From NCBI GenBank assembly GCA_963575745.1, contig CAUYUJ010015687.1, positions 1 through 64,000 of the forward strand: a stretch of 64,000 bases of DNA. Direction: 5' to 3'. Both the position numbers and the translations under genes were made by a program. The notes under the pieces are model-generated. The model worked only from the letters and a program-made list of their open reading frames with translations, searched no databases and was not told the origin of the DNA. Within the stretch, counting starts at the first letter, position 1, and every line of letters starts with the position of its first letter. Shown in pieces: positions 1 through 11,900 of the stretch. This DNA is from Prorocentrum cordatum (Eukaryota; Sar; Dinophyceae; Prorocentrales; Prorocentraceae).

Positions 1-1145
1 CCTCCTCCTCCTCCTGCTCCTGCTCCTGCCCCTGCTCCTCCACCTGCTGCTATTCGTGCGCCTGGATTCATCCTCATCCTCCTGCTGCTGCTCCGCCTGA
101 TCCCCCTCCTCATCTGTTGTTCCCTGCTGCTCCTGCTGCTGCTGTTGCTGCGGCTGCTGCTGCCGCTGCGGCTGCTGATGTTGCTCCTGCGGCAGCTGTT
201 GCTGCTCCTCCTCCTCCTGCTGTCCCTGCTCGTCCCATCCTTATCCTTCCGCTCCTCCTGCGAATCCTGCTTTTCCACATGTTTCTATTCCTCCTGCTCC
301 TCCTGCTGATCCCGCTCCTCCTGCTCCTCCTGATCCTCCCGCCCCTCCTGCTCCTCCTCCTCCTCCTCCTCCTCCTCCTCCTCCTCCTCCTCCTCCTTCT
401 CCTCTTCCTCCTCTTCCTCCTCCTGCTCCCGCCCGCGCTCCTGCTCCCACCCCTGCGCCCGCTGCAGCCCCTGCTCTCGCTCCCGCCCTAGCTTCTGCGA
501 GAGGGCAGGCCGGGCCGCCCGCCTGGCCGCCCGCCCGACCGCCCCTCCCCCCCCCTTTCCTCCCTGCCCCTGCCCGCGTTGCCCCGTGCGCCCGCGTTCC
601 CCCCTCCTCCTCCTCCTCCTCCTCCTCCCTCCTCCTCCTCCTTCTCCTCTCCTCATCCCTCCTCCTCCTCTCCTCCCTTCCCCCTCCCGTTATCCGCCCC
701 CTCCTGCTCACCCACTCCCTCTTCCCCCCCCTCCTCCTTCCCCCTTTTTCATCCTCCTCCCTTCTCCTTTTCCCCCTCCTCCTCCTCCTCTGCTCCTGCT
801 CCTCCTCCTCCTCCTCCTCCTCCACCTCCTCCTCCCCTTCCTTCCCTCCCTTCTCCTGCCCCCCCCCGCCCCTCGTCCTCCCGCCCCCCTTCTTTCCCTC
901 CCGTTCCCTCCTCCTCCTCTCCTCCTCCTCCTCCTCCTCCTCCTCCTCCTCCTCTCTCCTCCTCCTCCTCCTCCTCCTCCTCCTCCTCCTCACCCCTCCT
1001 CCTCCCCCCCCCTCCTCCCCCCCCTGTCTCCGTCCGCGCCGCTCCGCGGTCCGCCGTCCGCCAGTCCGCCGTCCGTCCGCCCGCCGTGCCCCTCCTCCTG
1101 CCCCCCCCCCGCCCCGGGCCCCGCCCGCCCGGCCGGCCGCGCGCG
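1..1145. repeat. TCC-rich polypyrimidine tract
   Basis: Almost pure C/T on the plus strand, dominated by TCC triplets with CCTGCT interruptions in the first 500 bases. The long ORFs here on both strands encode only Leu/Pro/Ser or Glu/Arg/Gly runs and are artefacts of the repeat. If the Brr2 gene continues to the left, this is intron. Confidence 0.95.
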
Positions 1146-1159
1146 AGAGCGCGGGGTCG

Positions 1160-2200
1160 ACGGCGGCGAAGGAGAAGGGAAAGAGGAGGAGAAGGAGGAG
1201 GAGAAGGAGGAGGAGGAGGAGGAGGAGGAGGGGGGGGAGGCGGAGGAAGAGGAGGGGCTCCAAGAGCCGCCGGGCCGCCGCCCCCTCCATGCCGCGGCGC
1301 GGCGCGGGCGGCTCGGCGGGGGGGGCCGGCGGCGCGGGCTTGAAGCGCGGCGAAGTAGAAGGATGACGCGTCAGCCGCGGGGCAGCGAGGGGGGGGCAGG
1401 GGGGAGGTAGGGGCCGAGAAAGGAAGGGGAATAATGGGAGGGAGAGGGAGAGGGGAGAAAGACGGGGGAGCGGGGGGAGAAAAAGGGGAGGGCGAGGGAG
1501 AGGGCAGGGGAGAGCACTAAAGAGCACTAGCCGGCACTAATCATTGGAAAGGACATCATCTTTGATTAAAGTGACTCTCGCACATAACACACCTAGTCAG
1601 CGCCCGCCCCGCTTTGGGTGGGTTGTCGCGGAACCACTAGGGCCAGAATCCACTGGTTCTTGCAAGGTGAAGTCTTATCAGGATACGGGGGAGGCGAGCG
1701 GGAATGTAACTAAAGAGGAACAGCGATCGGAGGAGGAGGAGCAGGAGGAGGAGGAGGAGGTGGAGCAGGAGGGGGAGGAGGAGGAGGAGGAGGACGAGGA
1801 GGAGGAGGAGGAGGAGGAGGAGGAGGAAGAGGAGCAACAGCAGCAGGAGAACGAGGGAGGAGGAGGAGGAGGAGGGAGGAGGTAGAGGAGGAGGAGGAGG
1901 AAGAAGAGGATAAGGAGGAAGAGGAGGGAGGAGGAGGAGGAGGAGGAGGAGGTCAAGAGGGGGAGGAGGAGGAGGAGGAGGAGGAGGAGGAGGAGGAGGA
2001 GGAGGAGGAGGAGGAGGTAGAGGGAGAGAATGAGGATGAGGGTGATGACTCCTCCTCAATGAGCAGGAGGAGGAGGAAGAGGAGGAGAAGGAGGGGGGCG
2101 GGAGGCGGAAGAGGAGGAGGAGGGGGAGGAGGAGGAGGAGGAGGACGACGACGACGCCGACGACGACGAGGAACAGCAGCAGCAGCAGCTGCCCCTGAAG
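1160..2200. repeat. GGA-rich polypurine tract with a short unique island
   Basis: Plus strand switches to GGA/GAG triplets (1165-1520 and 1725-2150), ending in a GAC/CAG mixture near 2140-2190. About 200 bases of ordinary sequence at 1525-1720 carry no recognisable gene. The tract has the opposite strand polarity to 1-1145. Confidence 0.93.
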
Positions 2201-2389
2201 CTGGCCAAAAAAAAACGTTCAAAACAGCTCCTGATATGGTCCCATTAGCCAAGTATGTTCAAGGCCAGGGAATGCCCGAAGAACGGGTGCGCGCACAAAC
2301 GTCTCTGCGACTTGTGATCATAGTGTGAAGTGGACAGAACCCGAGAATCGCTGAACAACGGCGGAGAGTAATGGCTGAGCAATGGAGAC

Positions 2390-2461
2390 CTGATTCTTCC
2401 CTGCGTTCTCCATCAGCTTCTCATAGCACACATCATTCATGGTGTTGAATCGCTTGATTGC
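2390..2461 (-). CDS. BRR2: Brr2 (U5 snRNP helicase) exon d, partial gene
   Basis: Encodes AIKRFNTMNDVCYEKLMENA followed by GKNQ, which matches the stretch of the first Ski2-like helicase cassette of Brr2/SNRNP200 just before the motif that starts RecA domain 2. Brr2 unwinds U4/U6 in the spliceosome. The acceptor reads CACAG|GCAATC and the donor CAG|GTCTCC, a GT donor. The exon starts exactly where exon c (23427-23537) ends (...ITDKK + AIKRF...) in phase 0, with no residues missing. Human ASCC3 is a worse match, because GKNQ and KKAIKRF are Brr2-specific. The following exons would lie left of base 1. Exon identity is very likely; joining across 21 kb is inferred. Confidence 0.88.
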
Positions 2462-4130
2462 CTGTGCTGGCCCTTGATATCCCCTATCATTCGCATCACA
2501 CCACCGCGTCCACCAGAAATAGATCAACACGTAAGCGTTTCACAACATGGTATGGCCCGCTTGGGCAACAGTATGAACAACTGCTCCTACGCCCTACTTT
2601 GCACTGGCGCGCCAGACCTGACATGAACCTGATGCAAGACTCACTCCCTTCTCCATGCTCCCCCGTTCCGTTGCGAATTCCTCTTCATCTTCCTCGCTGT
2701 TGATGGTCGCCGCCGCTGCTGTTCATGCCATTGCTGCTCGTCGTCCCTGGTCTCATTCCCACTCTCGTTCGCAATTGGCCAACAAGAGTGGAACACAGAA
2801 TTTCCAAGAGCGTGTTTGCCGACTCGACGGCAGACTCAGGACTCCTAGATTCCTAGACTGATCCCAAGCATCGACGCACAAAAGACGCATTAGCGCTCGC
2901 ATCCCGCCAGCACTGCCGATGTCGTATCGCCAGCTGCCCAGATGCGGCTCGGATGGGCCGCGACCAAAAACATTGCTAAGACAAGGCAAGAGAGGGCAGA
3001 CTTAAGCGTGGCGTCCACAAACACATTGCTGGTGCAAGCTCGCCAACATGATGGGGGGCTAAGACGGCCAACCGCCAAGGAAGGCTCTGACAGGAATTCG
3101 TCCGACCCCACAAGGAATTTTGAATTCACATCCCAAACTCACACAGAGGTGCACATAGGGAGAAATGGACGCAAGTAGCGGTGTGGAGAGCAACCATGGG
3201 ACGAATGGACGAGGCATGCCTCTACTAAAAAAAACGCAGCCAACGACGATTTATGTGTCTGGGCTTGGGGGGCCACCGCAGCATCTCTCGAGTAACACGT
3301 ACACTCCGTGGCGATACGCGGCAGAGCTAACAAGTGGCTTTATTTACAGCGGCGTCCCAGAATTGAAACAAAAACAGCGAGAAGAAGAGGGAGGAGAACG
3401 AACAGGAGGAAGGAAGAGAGAGGCTGGGACCGACGAAACGAAAATCGCCAATACAGTCCACAAGATGGCCTCAGCAAAGATTCGGGAGAACCTGATCGGA
3501 TAAGCGCGGTGAGCTCCGAGCTTGTTCATTGGGCTCGTAGGAGGAAAGAAAATAAGGATGATGGCGACGACAAGGCGGCGGATGACGAGGATGACGGCGT
3601 GGATGACGGGGAGGGCAACGAGGGGAGCATGAGGACGACGAGTAGGAAGAGAAACGCAAGGACGAGTAGGAGGATATAGAGGCGGACGCGCGAAACGAGA
3701 GGAATCACGAGGAAGGCTCTATCGGCAGCGTGAGGCGAGAACGTGATTCCTGAGTGGGCCGACGTCTCAATACACTGCAAGAAAATACCACGCGAGAGCG
3801 CCATTCCTGGATACATGGTAAGGAAACCAAGCGTGACAGCACGATTTCGAATAATTTGTGAGGAAGTACCATGTGGGAACCGCTATTGTGGTAATTCGGA
3901 GGCCTGGGGCGCAATCTGAGGCGCAAGACTGCGTTTGAAAAAATCAGGGTGCGAGCCCTGGGAGGGAAAACTTGAATTGAAAAACGCTCGGGCAGCAAAG
4001 GGGCCACTTGAATTGAACAACAAGAAAGAAATGGACGTTCATGGACGCCCTTGGTGAGGGTCACGGCCGGAACCGCCGGCATTGGGGGGATAGGAGCCTT
4101 CCCTGACGCCCTTTCCCAGGGCGCCCCCCC
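2462..4130. other. Unique sequence, nothing recognised
   Basis: Ordinary-complexity DNA inside the inferred Brr2 intron. ORFs are short and lack conserved motifs on either strand. A modest GA-rich patch occurs at 3360-3670. Confidence 0.6.
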
Positions 4131-4133
4131 CGA

Positions 4134-4163
4134 ACAACAACAACAACAACAACAACAACAACC

Positions 4164-4215
<52 letters not shown>

Positions 4216-4236
4216 ACGGCAACGACAACGACAACG

Positions 4237-4276
<40 letters not shown>

Positions 4277-4280
4277 CGAC
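4134..4280. repeat. (CAA)n microsatellite with CGA interruptions
   Basis: About 145 bases of CAA triplets, interrupted by ACGACAACG-type variants in the middle. The poly-Gln, poly-Thr and poly-Val ORFs here are products of the repeat. Confidence 0.97.
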
Positions 4281-4383
4281 AGCGGTCCGCTTCAAACCAA
4301 CAAACCTGTTCTCGCTCTCTAGACACCAGGACGATTCGCACTCCTGACTTCCAGGTGCGCGCCAGCGAAGCGAGCTTCCTTTG

Positions 4384-4660
4384 GTAACGACTCCTCAACA
4401 AAGATTCCTTACTGAGGATCCCTGAGTCAGGATTACTACTAAGAATTCCTTGTGTAAAGGTCCCTTTTTGCTAAAGATTCCTTAGTGGGGATTCATGAAT
4501 AAAAATATATTACTATGTATTCCTTTTTGTAAGGAGTCCTGAGTAAGGATTCGTCGGTAAGGAGTCCTGCGTAAGCGTTGCTTAGGAAACACTCCTGAAT
4601 CAGGATTCCTTAGCAAGGATTCCGCGATAATGATCCCTTAAGAAAGATGCCTCAAAAAAG
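4384..4660. repeat. AAGGATTCCT-type degenerate short repeats (left block)
   Basis: Successive variants of GATTCCT(G/T)AGTAAGGATTCCT roughly every 15-20 bases. The same degenerate motif reappears at 14780-15100, on the other side of the satellite plus copia block. The two blocks therefore flank the whole composite region. Confidence 0.8.
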
Positions 4661-4700
4661 GATTTCGGAACTCAGGTTTCTTGGTCAATATCTCATTTTG

Positions 4701-4756
4701 TTCCCAACCATCCTGTGGTGTTGGGTCCTCGTTTTGAAGAGACGTCGCCCCGCGTT
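4701..4756 (+). repeat. Conserved boundary module A, copy 1
   Basis: 56 bases starting TTCCCAACCATCCTG and ending CGCCCCGCGTT. An inverted copy at 42261-42316 is identical at 53 of 56 positions. In both places it is followed on its inner side by a trinucleotide repeat and then the 90-bp satellite, and sequence similarity stops at its outer edge. Confidence 0.88.
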
Positions 4757-4805
4757 CCTTCCTCCTCCTCCCTCCTCCTCCCTCCTCCCCCCTCCTCCCC
4801 CTCCC
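4757..4805. repeat. CCT-rich short tract
   Basis: CCTCCTCCCTCC run linking boundary module A to the first 90-bp satellite unit. Confidence 0.85.
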
Positions 4806-5299
4806 ACACCCATTCTGGCACACCCCTCACACGCTTCGTGGCCCCATAGGGAGCTCCGCCGAAGGCCCCAGTGGTTGCGCCCGCATGCGGTTCCACCCCC
4901 GATTCTGGCACACCCCTCACACGCTTCGTGGCCCCATAGGGAGCTCCACCGAAGGCCCCAGTGGCTGCGCCCGCATGCGGTTCCACCCCCCATTCTGGCA
5001 CACCCCTCACACGTTTCGTGGCCCCATAGGGAGCTCCACCGAAGGCCCCAGTGGCTGCGCCCGCATGCGGTTCCACCCCCCATTCTGGCACACCCCTCAC
5101 ACGCTTCGTGGCCCCATAGGGAGCTCCACCGAAGGCCCCAGTGGCTGCGCCCGCATGCGGTTCCACCCCCCATTCTGGCACACCCATCACACGCTTCGTG
5201 GCCCCATAGGGAGCTCCACCGAAGTCCCCAGTGGCTGCGCCCGCATGCGGTTCCACCCCCCATTCTGGCACACCCCTCACACGCTTCGTGGCCCCATAA
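4806..5299. repeat. 90-bp satellite array, left part
   Basis: About 5.5 tandem units with a period of exactly 90 bp. Each carries CATTCTGGCACACCCCTCAC, the text GGGAGCTCCACCGAAGGCCCC and a CGCATGCG core. The array stops at GGCCCCATAA, where the copia element begins, and resumes after it at 13167. ORFs of about 200 codons on both strands are translations of the repeat. Confidence 0.95.
5295..5299. other. Target site duplication CATAA (left)
   Basis: CATAA abuts the left LTR and recurs directly after the right LTR at 13167-13171. Five bases is the usual duplication length for Ty1/copia integrases. It falls inside the CCCCATAGGGAG part of the satellite unit. Confidence 0.85.
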
Positions 5300-5549
5300 T
5301 ATCAACCGATGGTAGCACACGAAGTCTACTCGGGATTGTTCGTAAAGAGTTGATAATCTTGATTATCGGCCGTATGAAACGAAACGCAACCTTTTACATG
5401 ACTCAGGGGCCCCTGAACATCAAACGGCGATGGTACATGGCAATCGAACAGCAACGCTGCAAACACTACTTCACGTCTGTGCTAATCTGCATACACACTG
5501 GCAAGAATAAACACTACACAAATTCGGTAGAACAAAGGTGATAACGACA
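5300..5549 (-). repeat. 3' LTR of the copia-type element
   Basis: 250 bp, reading TGTCGTTATCACC...CGGTTGATA on the sense strand, with short imperfect inverted ends (TTATCA / TTGATA). It matches 12917-13166 except at four positions: one in GAGTTG/GAATTG, one in CACTAC/CAATAC and two in CAAAGG/CAGAAG. Confidence 0.94.
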
Positions 5550-5937
5550 CGGGCGGAAAAAGGAGTTAGCACATATTCGCTATAAACCAATCATCGCCTA
5601 GAACAGGGCTCCCCGGAACTTTACCAGGAAACGAAACTCAACTCAAAACTAGCAAAACGATCGGGAACAGGACCGAAGCTAAAACAGACAAACGTCCCTG
5701 ACACCGCAGGTCCCAGGACACAAACCTTGTCCGACAAGACTGTGAAACCACCGGCGGTCGCGACAGCGACATATATCTCCTTAATTATTTTCGGCAGCCA
5801 GGCGATCGGTCGACCTCGCCTGGCAAACAAGTCCGCGCCTCCGACGGCGCTCAGCAAGTCGTGCTTCTCGAAGCACCTCAGCAAGTGCGGCATCGCCGCC
5901 ACGTCGCCATAGGCGTGGGTCCCCTTCGTCGTAACGA
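5550..5937 (-). other. 3' untranslated part of the copia element
   Basis: 388 bp between the polyprotein stop and the 3' LTR. No extra ORF is supported. The bases next to the LTR read CTCCTTTTTCCGCCCG on the sense strand, which is pyrimidine-rich where a polypurine tract would be expected. Confidence 0.75.
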
Positions 5938-8900
5938 TCAGCTGAAGAATGCCCCGTGGGCGTACTCTGGCAACGGCTGGAACCTCGGCTGTGCCAGGTC
6001 TAGATTGTAGCGCGTCGGAGCCTGGCAGCACATGTCGCGCGTCTTCTTCTGCTTGATCGGCTTCGTGCTCGTTCCTGTCGTGGCGGTCTCCGCCGTCGTC
6101 GATCTGGTCGGGACCTGTCCCGTCTCCAGCTCCAGCGTCTTGTAGTCTGCGCTCGTCGTCTTGCTCGTCAGGTGCATCCACCACACCCCTGCGCAGAACC
6201 CACAGCCGAACGCCAGGATGAGGCATGTCACGATGCCGAGCATGAGCAGCTTCGTGATCAGGTCGCTCCAGTCGTCGGGCGCCGGTGTGTTGAACAGCTC
6301 AACGCCGCTGGGCGTGTACTTCATCAACTCTCCGGCTGCACTCGATGCTCCGCTCGCTGCCAAGGTTGCCGCCAACCTCGCACCACTCGCGCCAAAATGG
6401 CGCTTCCTCTGTTTGGGCTTCTCCTTTGGCTTTGCCTCGAACTCGTCCGCCAGGTCATCCCCAGCCTGGTCCAGCTCCTTCTCGCGCTGCTCCATCGCGC
6501 GCTTGGTCAGCTTCTTTCCGGCCACGAAATTCGGGTCGTACCGTAGAGCGTGAACTCCACGGCGCAGCACGTCCGCCATCTGCTGGCGTGCGGAGAGCTT
6601 CGTCAACCCGTCCGCCATCTGCTGCTGGGTGTTCACCCACTTCCACACTGCGCCGATCTCTTCCATCTGTTCGTTCACAATCTTCACCTCGATGGCTGTC
6701 CGCTTCTCCGTGATGCCCAGGCCTGCTGTGGCTGACCTTGAGGCGTCGTAGAGACACTTCGCGTCCGTGATGAACGGCGACTCTCCGAGGTACAGCATCG
6801 CTTGGTCTGGCTTGAAGTCTGGTCGCAAGCTCAGCGTCAGGTAGATCTCCACCCACATCAACGAGTCCACGCCTAGCGCAGCTGCCTGCGCCTCCGCGGA
6901 CAGCGAGCTCCTGCACAGCCGCACGAGCTTCTTCGAGGCCCACTCCACCCCCACGAACGGTGTCGGGTTGCCGTTTCGCAGGTCGTCGTCGGGTCCAACG
7001 AAGATCGTATAGCCACCCTGCGAGCTCCCGTCCAGGCGGCTGGCCCAACTCGCGTCGGAGTAGCCTCCCACGCGCAGCTCGCTCCAGGCCTTGTCGAACC
7101 CGAAGTAGAGTCCCACGTCCGCGTTGGCCTTCAGAAAGCGCAGATCCTTGTTCGCGTCAAGGAGGTCCTGCACCGTAGCATTTCCCGTGGCCGCTGCCCT
7201 GAAAGAAACAGTCGCTGCGGCTATCATCACTCCTTGGGCCGCGGGCCACTGCAGCTGACCGTTCAGGGTCCTGAAACTGGTGAGCTCCCTCGGCGTCAGC
7301 GCGCTCGTCGGGTCCGCCCGGCGGTGCTTCTCGATGGTGATGGGCTTCACCGCGTGCAGGTACTTCTCGAACTTCAGGGTCACCGCGTAGGTGCTGAGAG
7401 ACTGCTCCACCTCGCCACCAGTGAAGATCAGGCTCGGCCCGAAGTCCCACTTGCCGAACGTGAACTTCTGGTTGAGCGCGCCCAATCTCGCTTGGAAGCA
7501 CTCCGAGTTGTCCAGCACGGTGTGCAAGTCGTCCTCACAGTTGACTCCCTCGCCGCATCCGATGAAGTCGTCCACGTGCTTGCCGATCAGGCCGTCCACC
7601 ACGTAGGTCTGGTCCTCGAAGCTGCACACGTCGAACGGGTCGTCCTCGACCTTCGCCGGGCGCAAGGACAGCAAGAGGCAGTCCTCGAGCCAGTGGTTCC
7701 TGAACCCGATCTCCTTCGTGACTTCATCGGACCGGTAGTGCCAGAGCTTCGGCGACCTCGGGTCCCCGAAACACGGCTTGATCATCTTCAGCAGCTGTCC
7801 AGGTTGCAGGCCGATCTGCTGAGAGAGCATCTCCCTCATCTCCTTCGTCGGGCTCGCGTACAGCTTGAGTCCGCGTACGCTCACGTCCTCCGCCTGCAGG
7901 AATGCGGACTTCACATCCGCCGTGAACAGCCTCCACTTCCGTAGGGACGCCCAGAGCATGACCGTGTGCCGGCCCAGTCTGCTCAAGGTCGGCGCCTCCT
8001 TGTCGAGCTGGCCCTCGGCGACATCGCGATGCTTGAACCCCTGGTACAGCACGCGCGCGTTGGCCACCTTCTGTCCGTCTTTCATCTTCCACTTCAGCAA
8101 GAACCGCAGCGGACAGCAGGCTGCTGGGTCCACGTCTTCCTCGTTAATGGGCTCCCAGCCGTCGTTCTGATTGAACACCTCGAGGGCCTCCAGCTTCGCT
8201 GCGTAGAACTGTTCCTTCTCCTCGGGCGTCAGCTTTCCCTCCACGATGGTGGGGGCTTTCCGCTTGAAGGCCAGCATGTAGACCGTCTCAGTGGACTCTT
8301 CCATCAATAGCATCTCGTCGTCCACTTCTTCAAGCAGCGTGGCGTGCTCGTCAGGGGGGTTCAGCTTGGCCCACGTCAAGCGGGCTCGCTTCGATAGCGG
8401 CACGCCATCCAGCTTCTCGGCCTCCTCTACGCTCCTCTTGGCCATCGTCTCGATGTGGAGCCGGCTGGGCTCTGGCGCTGCATGGCTCGATGCACTTCCG
8501 CTCGCGGCGGCGCCATCGTCAGCCGCTGGGGAACGTGGTGAGTCTCGATCAACTGCTTCCACGCCACCAGGATCGCCAGGCTGAGCCTCCTCGGGAGTTG
8601 CCGCTGCAGCTGCCCCCAATGCCTCGCCGGGCTCCTCCGTGTCTGTCTCCTGGACGTCGGGTCCCCGCGCCTGCGGCTGGTCCCCCATGTCGTCCAGGTT
8701 GCCGTCGTACTGGGGCGTCTGCCCCTCCTCCGCCAGGTCCCTGTAGTTGCAGGTACCCTTCGTTCGCTTCAATGCGCGGCGCAGCTTCTCGATCAAGCTG
8801 AGCGGGCTGTCGGGGTCGTCCCTGCGGCCCTCGCGCTCGCGGGCCTCGCCTGGCAGTTCGGGTCGTAGCTGCTCGACCGTGCACCTGTAGATCACGCGCC

Positions 8901-11900
8901 CGTGTGTGGCCCAGACCACTGAGGTGCGCAGCACGTCGTCCTCGTTGGGCTTCGCCTCCACGGCCACCACCAGCGCGGGGCCGAACCAGTGGCACTTCTC
9001 CAGGCCACGCGAAGGCTCCGGTCTCCAAATGTAGACCCACTCGCCAACCTCGTATTCTCGGCGGGTCGGCCTGCTGCGGGCCAGCAGGGCCGCGCGCACG
9101 GCGCGCGAGCAGTTGGCCTCGATGAAGGCCGCGCCGGCAGCGACACGCCGCAGCATCATCTCGTGCACCTCGCTCCTCGGGTCGACCAGCGCGGACTGCT
9201 CGGCCAGGCCGAAGTCCTCGTCAGTGAGGGCGCCCGGCACGCGGGGCTGAGTCCCCAGCACCAGCATGGCGGGTGAGAACCCGTGCACGTTCCGCAGTAG
9301 GTTGCGCTGGCTGGCCGTCATCCGAAGGGCTGTCTTGAGCGAGTCGTCGGGGAACTGCATGTGGTACTTGCTCAGCTGCTCCCTCCGAACCGCGTGGTTC
9401 CGCTCCATCAAGCCCAGCTTGTGATGCGCGCCCTTCGGTATCAGGTCGAGCTTGATGTCGTGCTTGCTCATCCAGGAGTGCATCTTCTTGGACGTGTGCG
9501 AACCGCCCATGTCCATGCGCATCGTCTCGGGCTTGCCGGCCCAGCTGATCCAGAGCTTCTCGAAGAGCTTCTTCTCCTTCTTGAAAGTCTCCTTTGCGAT
9601 GGGGTAGTCGACCTCGTAGCGCGTGAACTCGTCCATCATCGCTAGGATCTTCCGTTCCTTCGTCTTCCAGGTAACGTAGTACACGTCAGTGCTGACCACC
9701 TCGTTGAAGCGCTTGGCCTTCGGGAGCACGGCCACGCGCACGGTGCGCGGTCGCTGTCTCTTGAGGCAAATCTCGCACTGATAGAGCCTGGCGCACTGGA
9801 TCCACTCTGCTGGGGCACCTGCGTGTCGCATGGCGTTGGCCAGCGCCGCATTCGAGGGGTGTCCCAGGCTGACGTGGGCGCGCTTGACCGCACGGATGGT
9901 CGAGACGTTGAAGCGCTTCATCAGCTCCTGCATTACGTCTGTGTACTCGATGGCGTCGATGTCCTTGTGCACTTCCTCGGCTGTGTAAATCTCGTCGATG
10001 TCGGCGGCCATGCCCTGGTAAGCAATCAGGTAAGCCATCCGTCGAGCCATCGGTGCGGGGTAGTTCTGAGCCTGCTGGGCGAGCTTGCCGCGTAGTGTCA
10101 CGTGCTCGCCCCTGCACTCGCACCTCAGACCCATGTGATCGACGAACTCCTTGTTAGTGGACTGCAATCGCGTCGGCTTCTGGTACGGCATGTCCACTCC
10201 CTTCATGGGGAACTTGGCTCCCAGGCGGCACTGGTCCAGTCGGCAGTGGTGTCCCGGCAGTGCCTTCCACGTCTTGGTGTTCCAGTGCGCTCCTGACCAT
10301 GGGCCTTCCACGTAGGCGTGTCGGCCTCCACTCAGCTGCTTCACGAACGAGTCACGGACCAACTTCAGAAACGTCTTCTCCTCGCGCACTCTCGCCTCGT
10401 GGATCTCCGCGGCGCGCTCTGCTGAGAGCGAGGCGTTCACGTACTGCCACGAGCACCATACTTTGCACGGGGGTGCGAAGAAGATGTCGTCGGGTCTCTC
10501 GACGTCGATCTTCCTCAGGAACGCCTTAATCACCTTCGGCTTGGAGAAATCCCAGCCGTCCTCGAGGCGGAACTGCATGACGTCCACCATGGGGTACTCG
10601 AGCAGCGCCTGCGACAGACCTCCTGCGTCCACGAATACCTCCCAGACCTTGCGCGGCGGGGGTCCTCGGAGCATCTCCTTCATGCCGTCGCATGCCTGCT
10701 CGAGGGCCAGGGCCAGGTCGGTGTAGGTGTCGGGGTCCATCGTGCTCGGTCTAGCGCTCTCGCTCGAACCCGCCACCGAAAACTCCTGGGTCCGCTCACT
10801 TCCCACGTCGTCATTGTCACTGATGTCATAAAACTCGGTGACCGTCTCGAGGTAGTACGCGTCGGGGTCCACGTCGGACGATTCAGAATCGTCCTCGGAC
10901 TCACTCGGCGGTGCCTCGGACTCCTTGTCGGTCGAGTCGTCGCTGCTGGGCTCGCCCTCGGTCGGCGCGCCCTCGTTCATCGCGTCGTCGGTGGCCCTGC
11001 CGGCGCCACCCAGCAGGTCGATGATGAAGTGCCCCTTCTCGTCTCGCTCGGACTTCATCCAGCCTTTGTCGGGGAGGTCCTTCATCATAAACGTGCCGGC
11101 GCGGTAGTCCTGGACCAAACCCCACTCTTCCATGCACGGCCGGGCGATGAGCAGCGGCGTCCACCCCTCGACGAGATGGATCGTGATCTGCTTCTTGACG
11201 CCGAACGGCCACACGTTCAAGGTCACGGACCGCTTGGCCTCCAGCGTCTTGCCGTCTCCGAATCGAAATCGTCGGTCGCTCTTGCCGTACTCGACCTCGT
11301 GCAGCAGCTGGCGTGAACGCAGCAGCTCCTCCCACTGCGCCCAGATCTTGTCGCCCATGACGGGTCGCGTCGCACCGCCGTCGCTGATGCCCTTGCCAGT
11401 CGACATCAGGTACACCTCCTCGGTCGAGTTAGCGTACTCTAGCGTCTCCACGTCTTCTACCATGGCGGCGTGCTCCGAATCGGGCTTCACGAAACCTCCT
11501 CCACGGAATCGCTTGAACCTCGGGCCGTGCTGCTGTGTCGAGCCTGTAGCGGTCGATCCTGCCGGCGTCGCCGTCGGGGGCCTGTTGAAGATGTTCACTT
11601 TCGGCCTGAACACCTGGCGCGAGCCGGTGCCCTTGCCTTTGCCTTTGCCTTTGCTGCGGCCCTTGCCCTTGCCGCCCGTCGGCTTGGCAGAGCGCGACGC
11701 GCCCTTGCCGTGTTGAAAGTTGTTGTCGGGCGCGACAGCCACGATCGGGTAAAACCCTCTCGACTTGGCGATCTCCGCTACGCGCCTCTTCGCATCCACG
11801 AAACTGAGGTAGGCCTCGTCGCACGCGATCTGGGCTTCTTCCACGTCCTGCGGCAGCTCCTCGGCGACGTCGGCCTCTTCCTCGTACTCTTCAGCGTCGT

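Noticed and set aside
1544-1885. Plus-strand ORF with acidic tail
   Set aside because: The acidic part is the GGA repeat, and the 60 residues before it match nothing I know and lack support.
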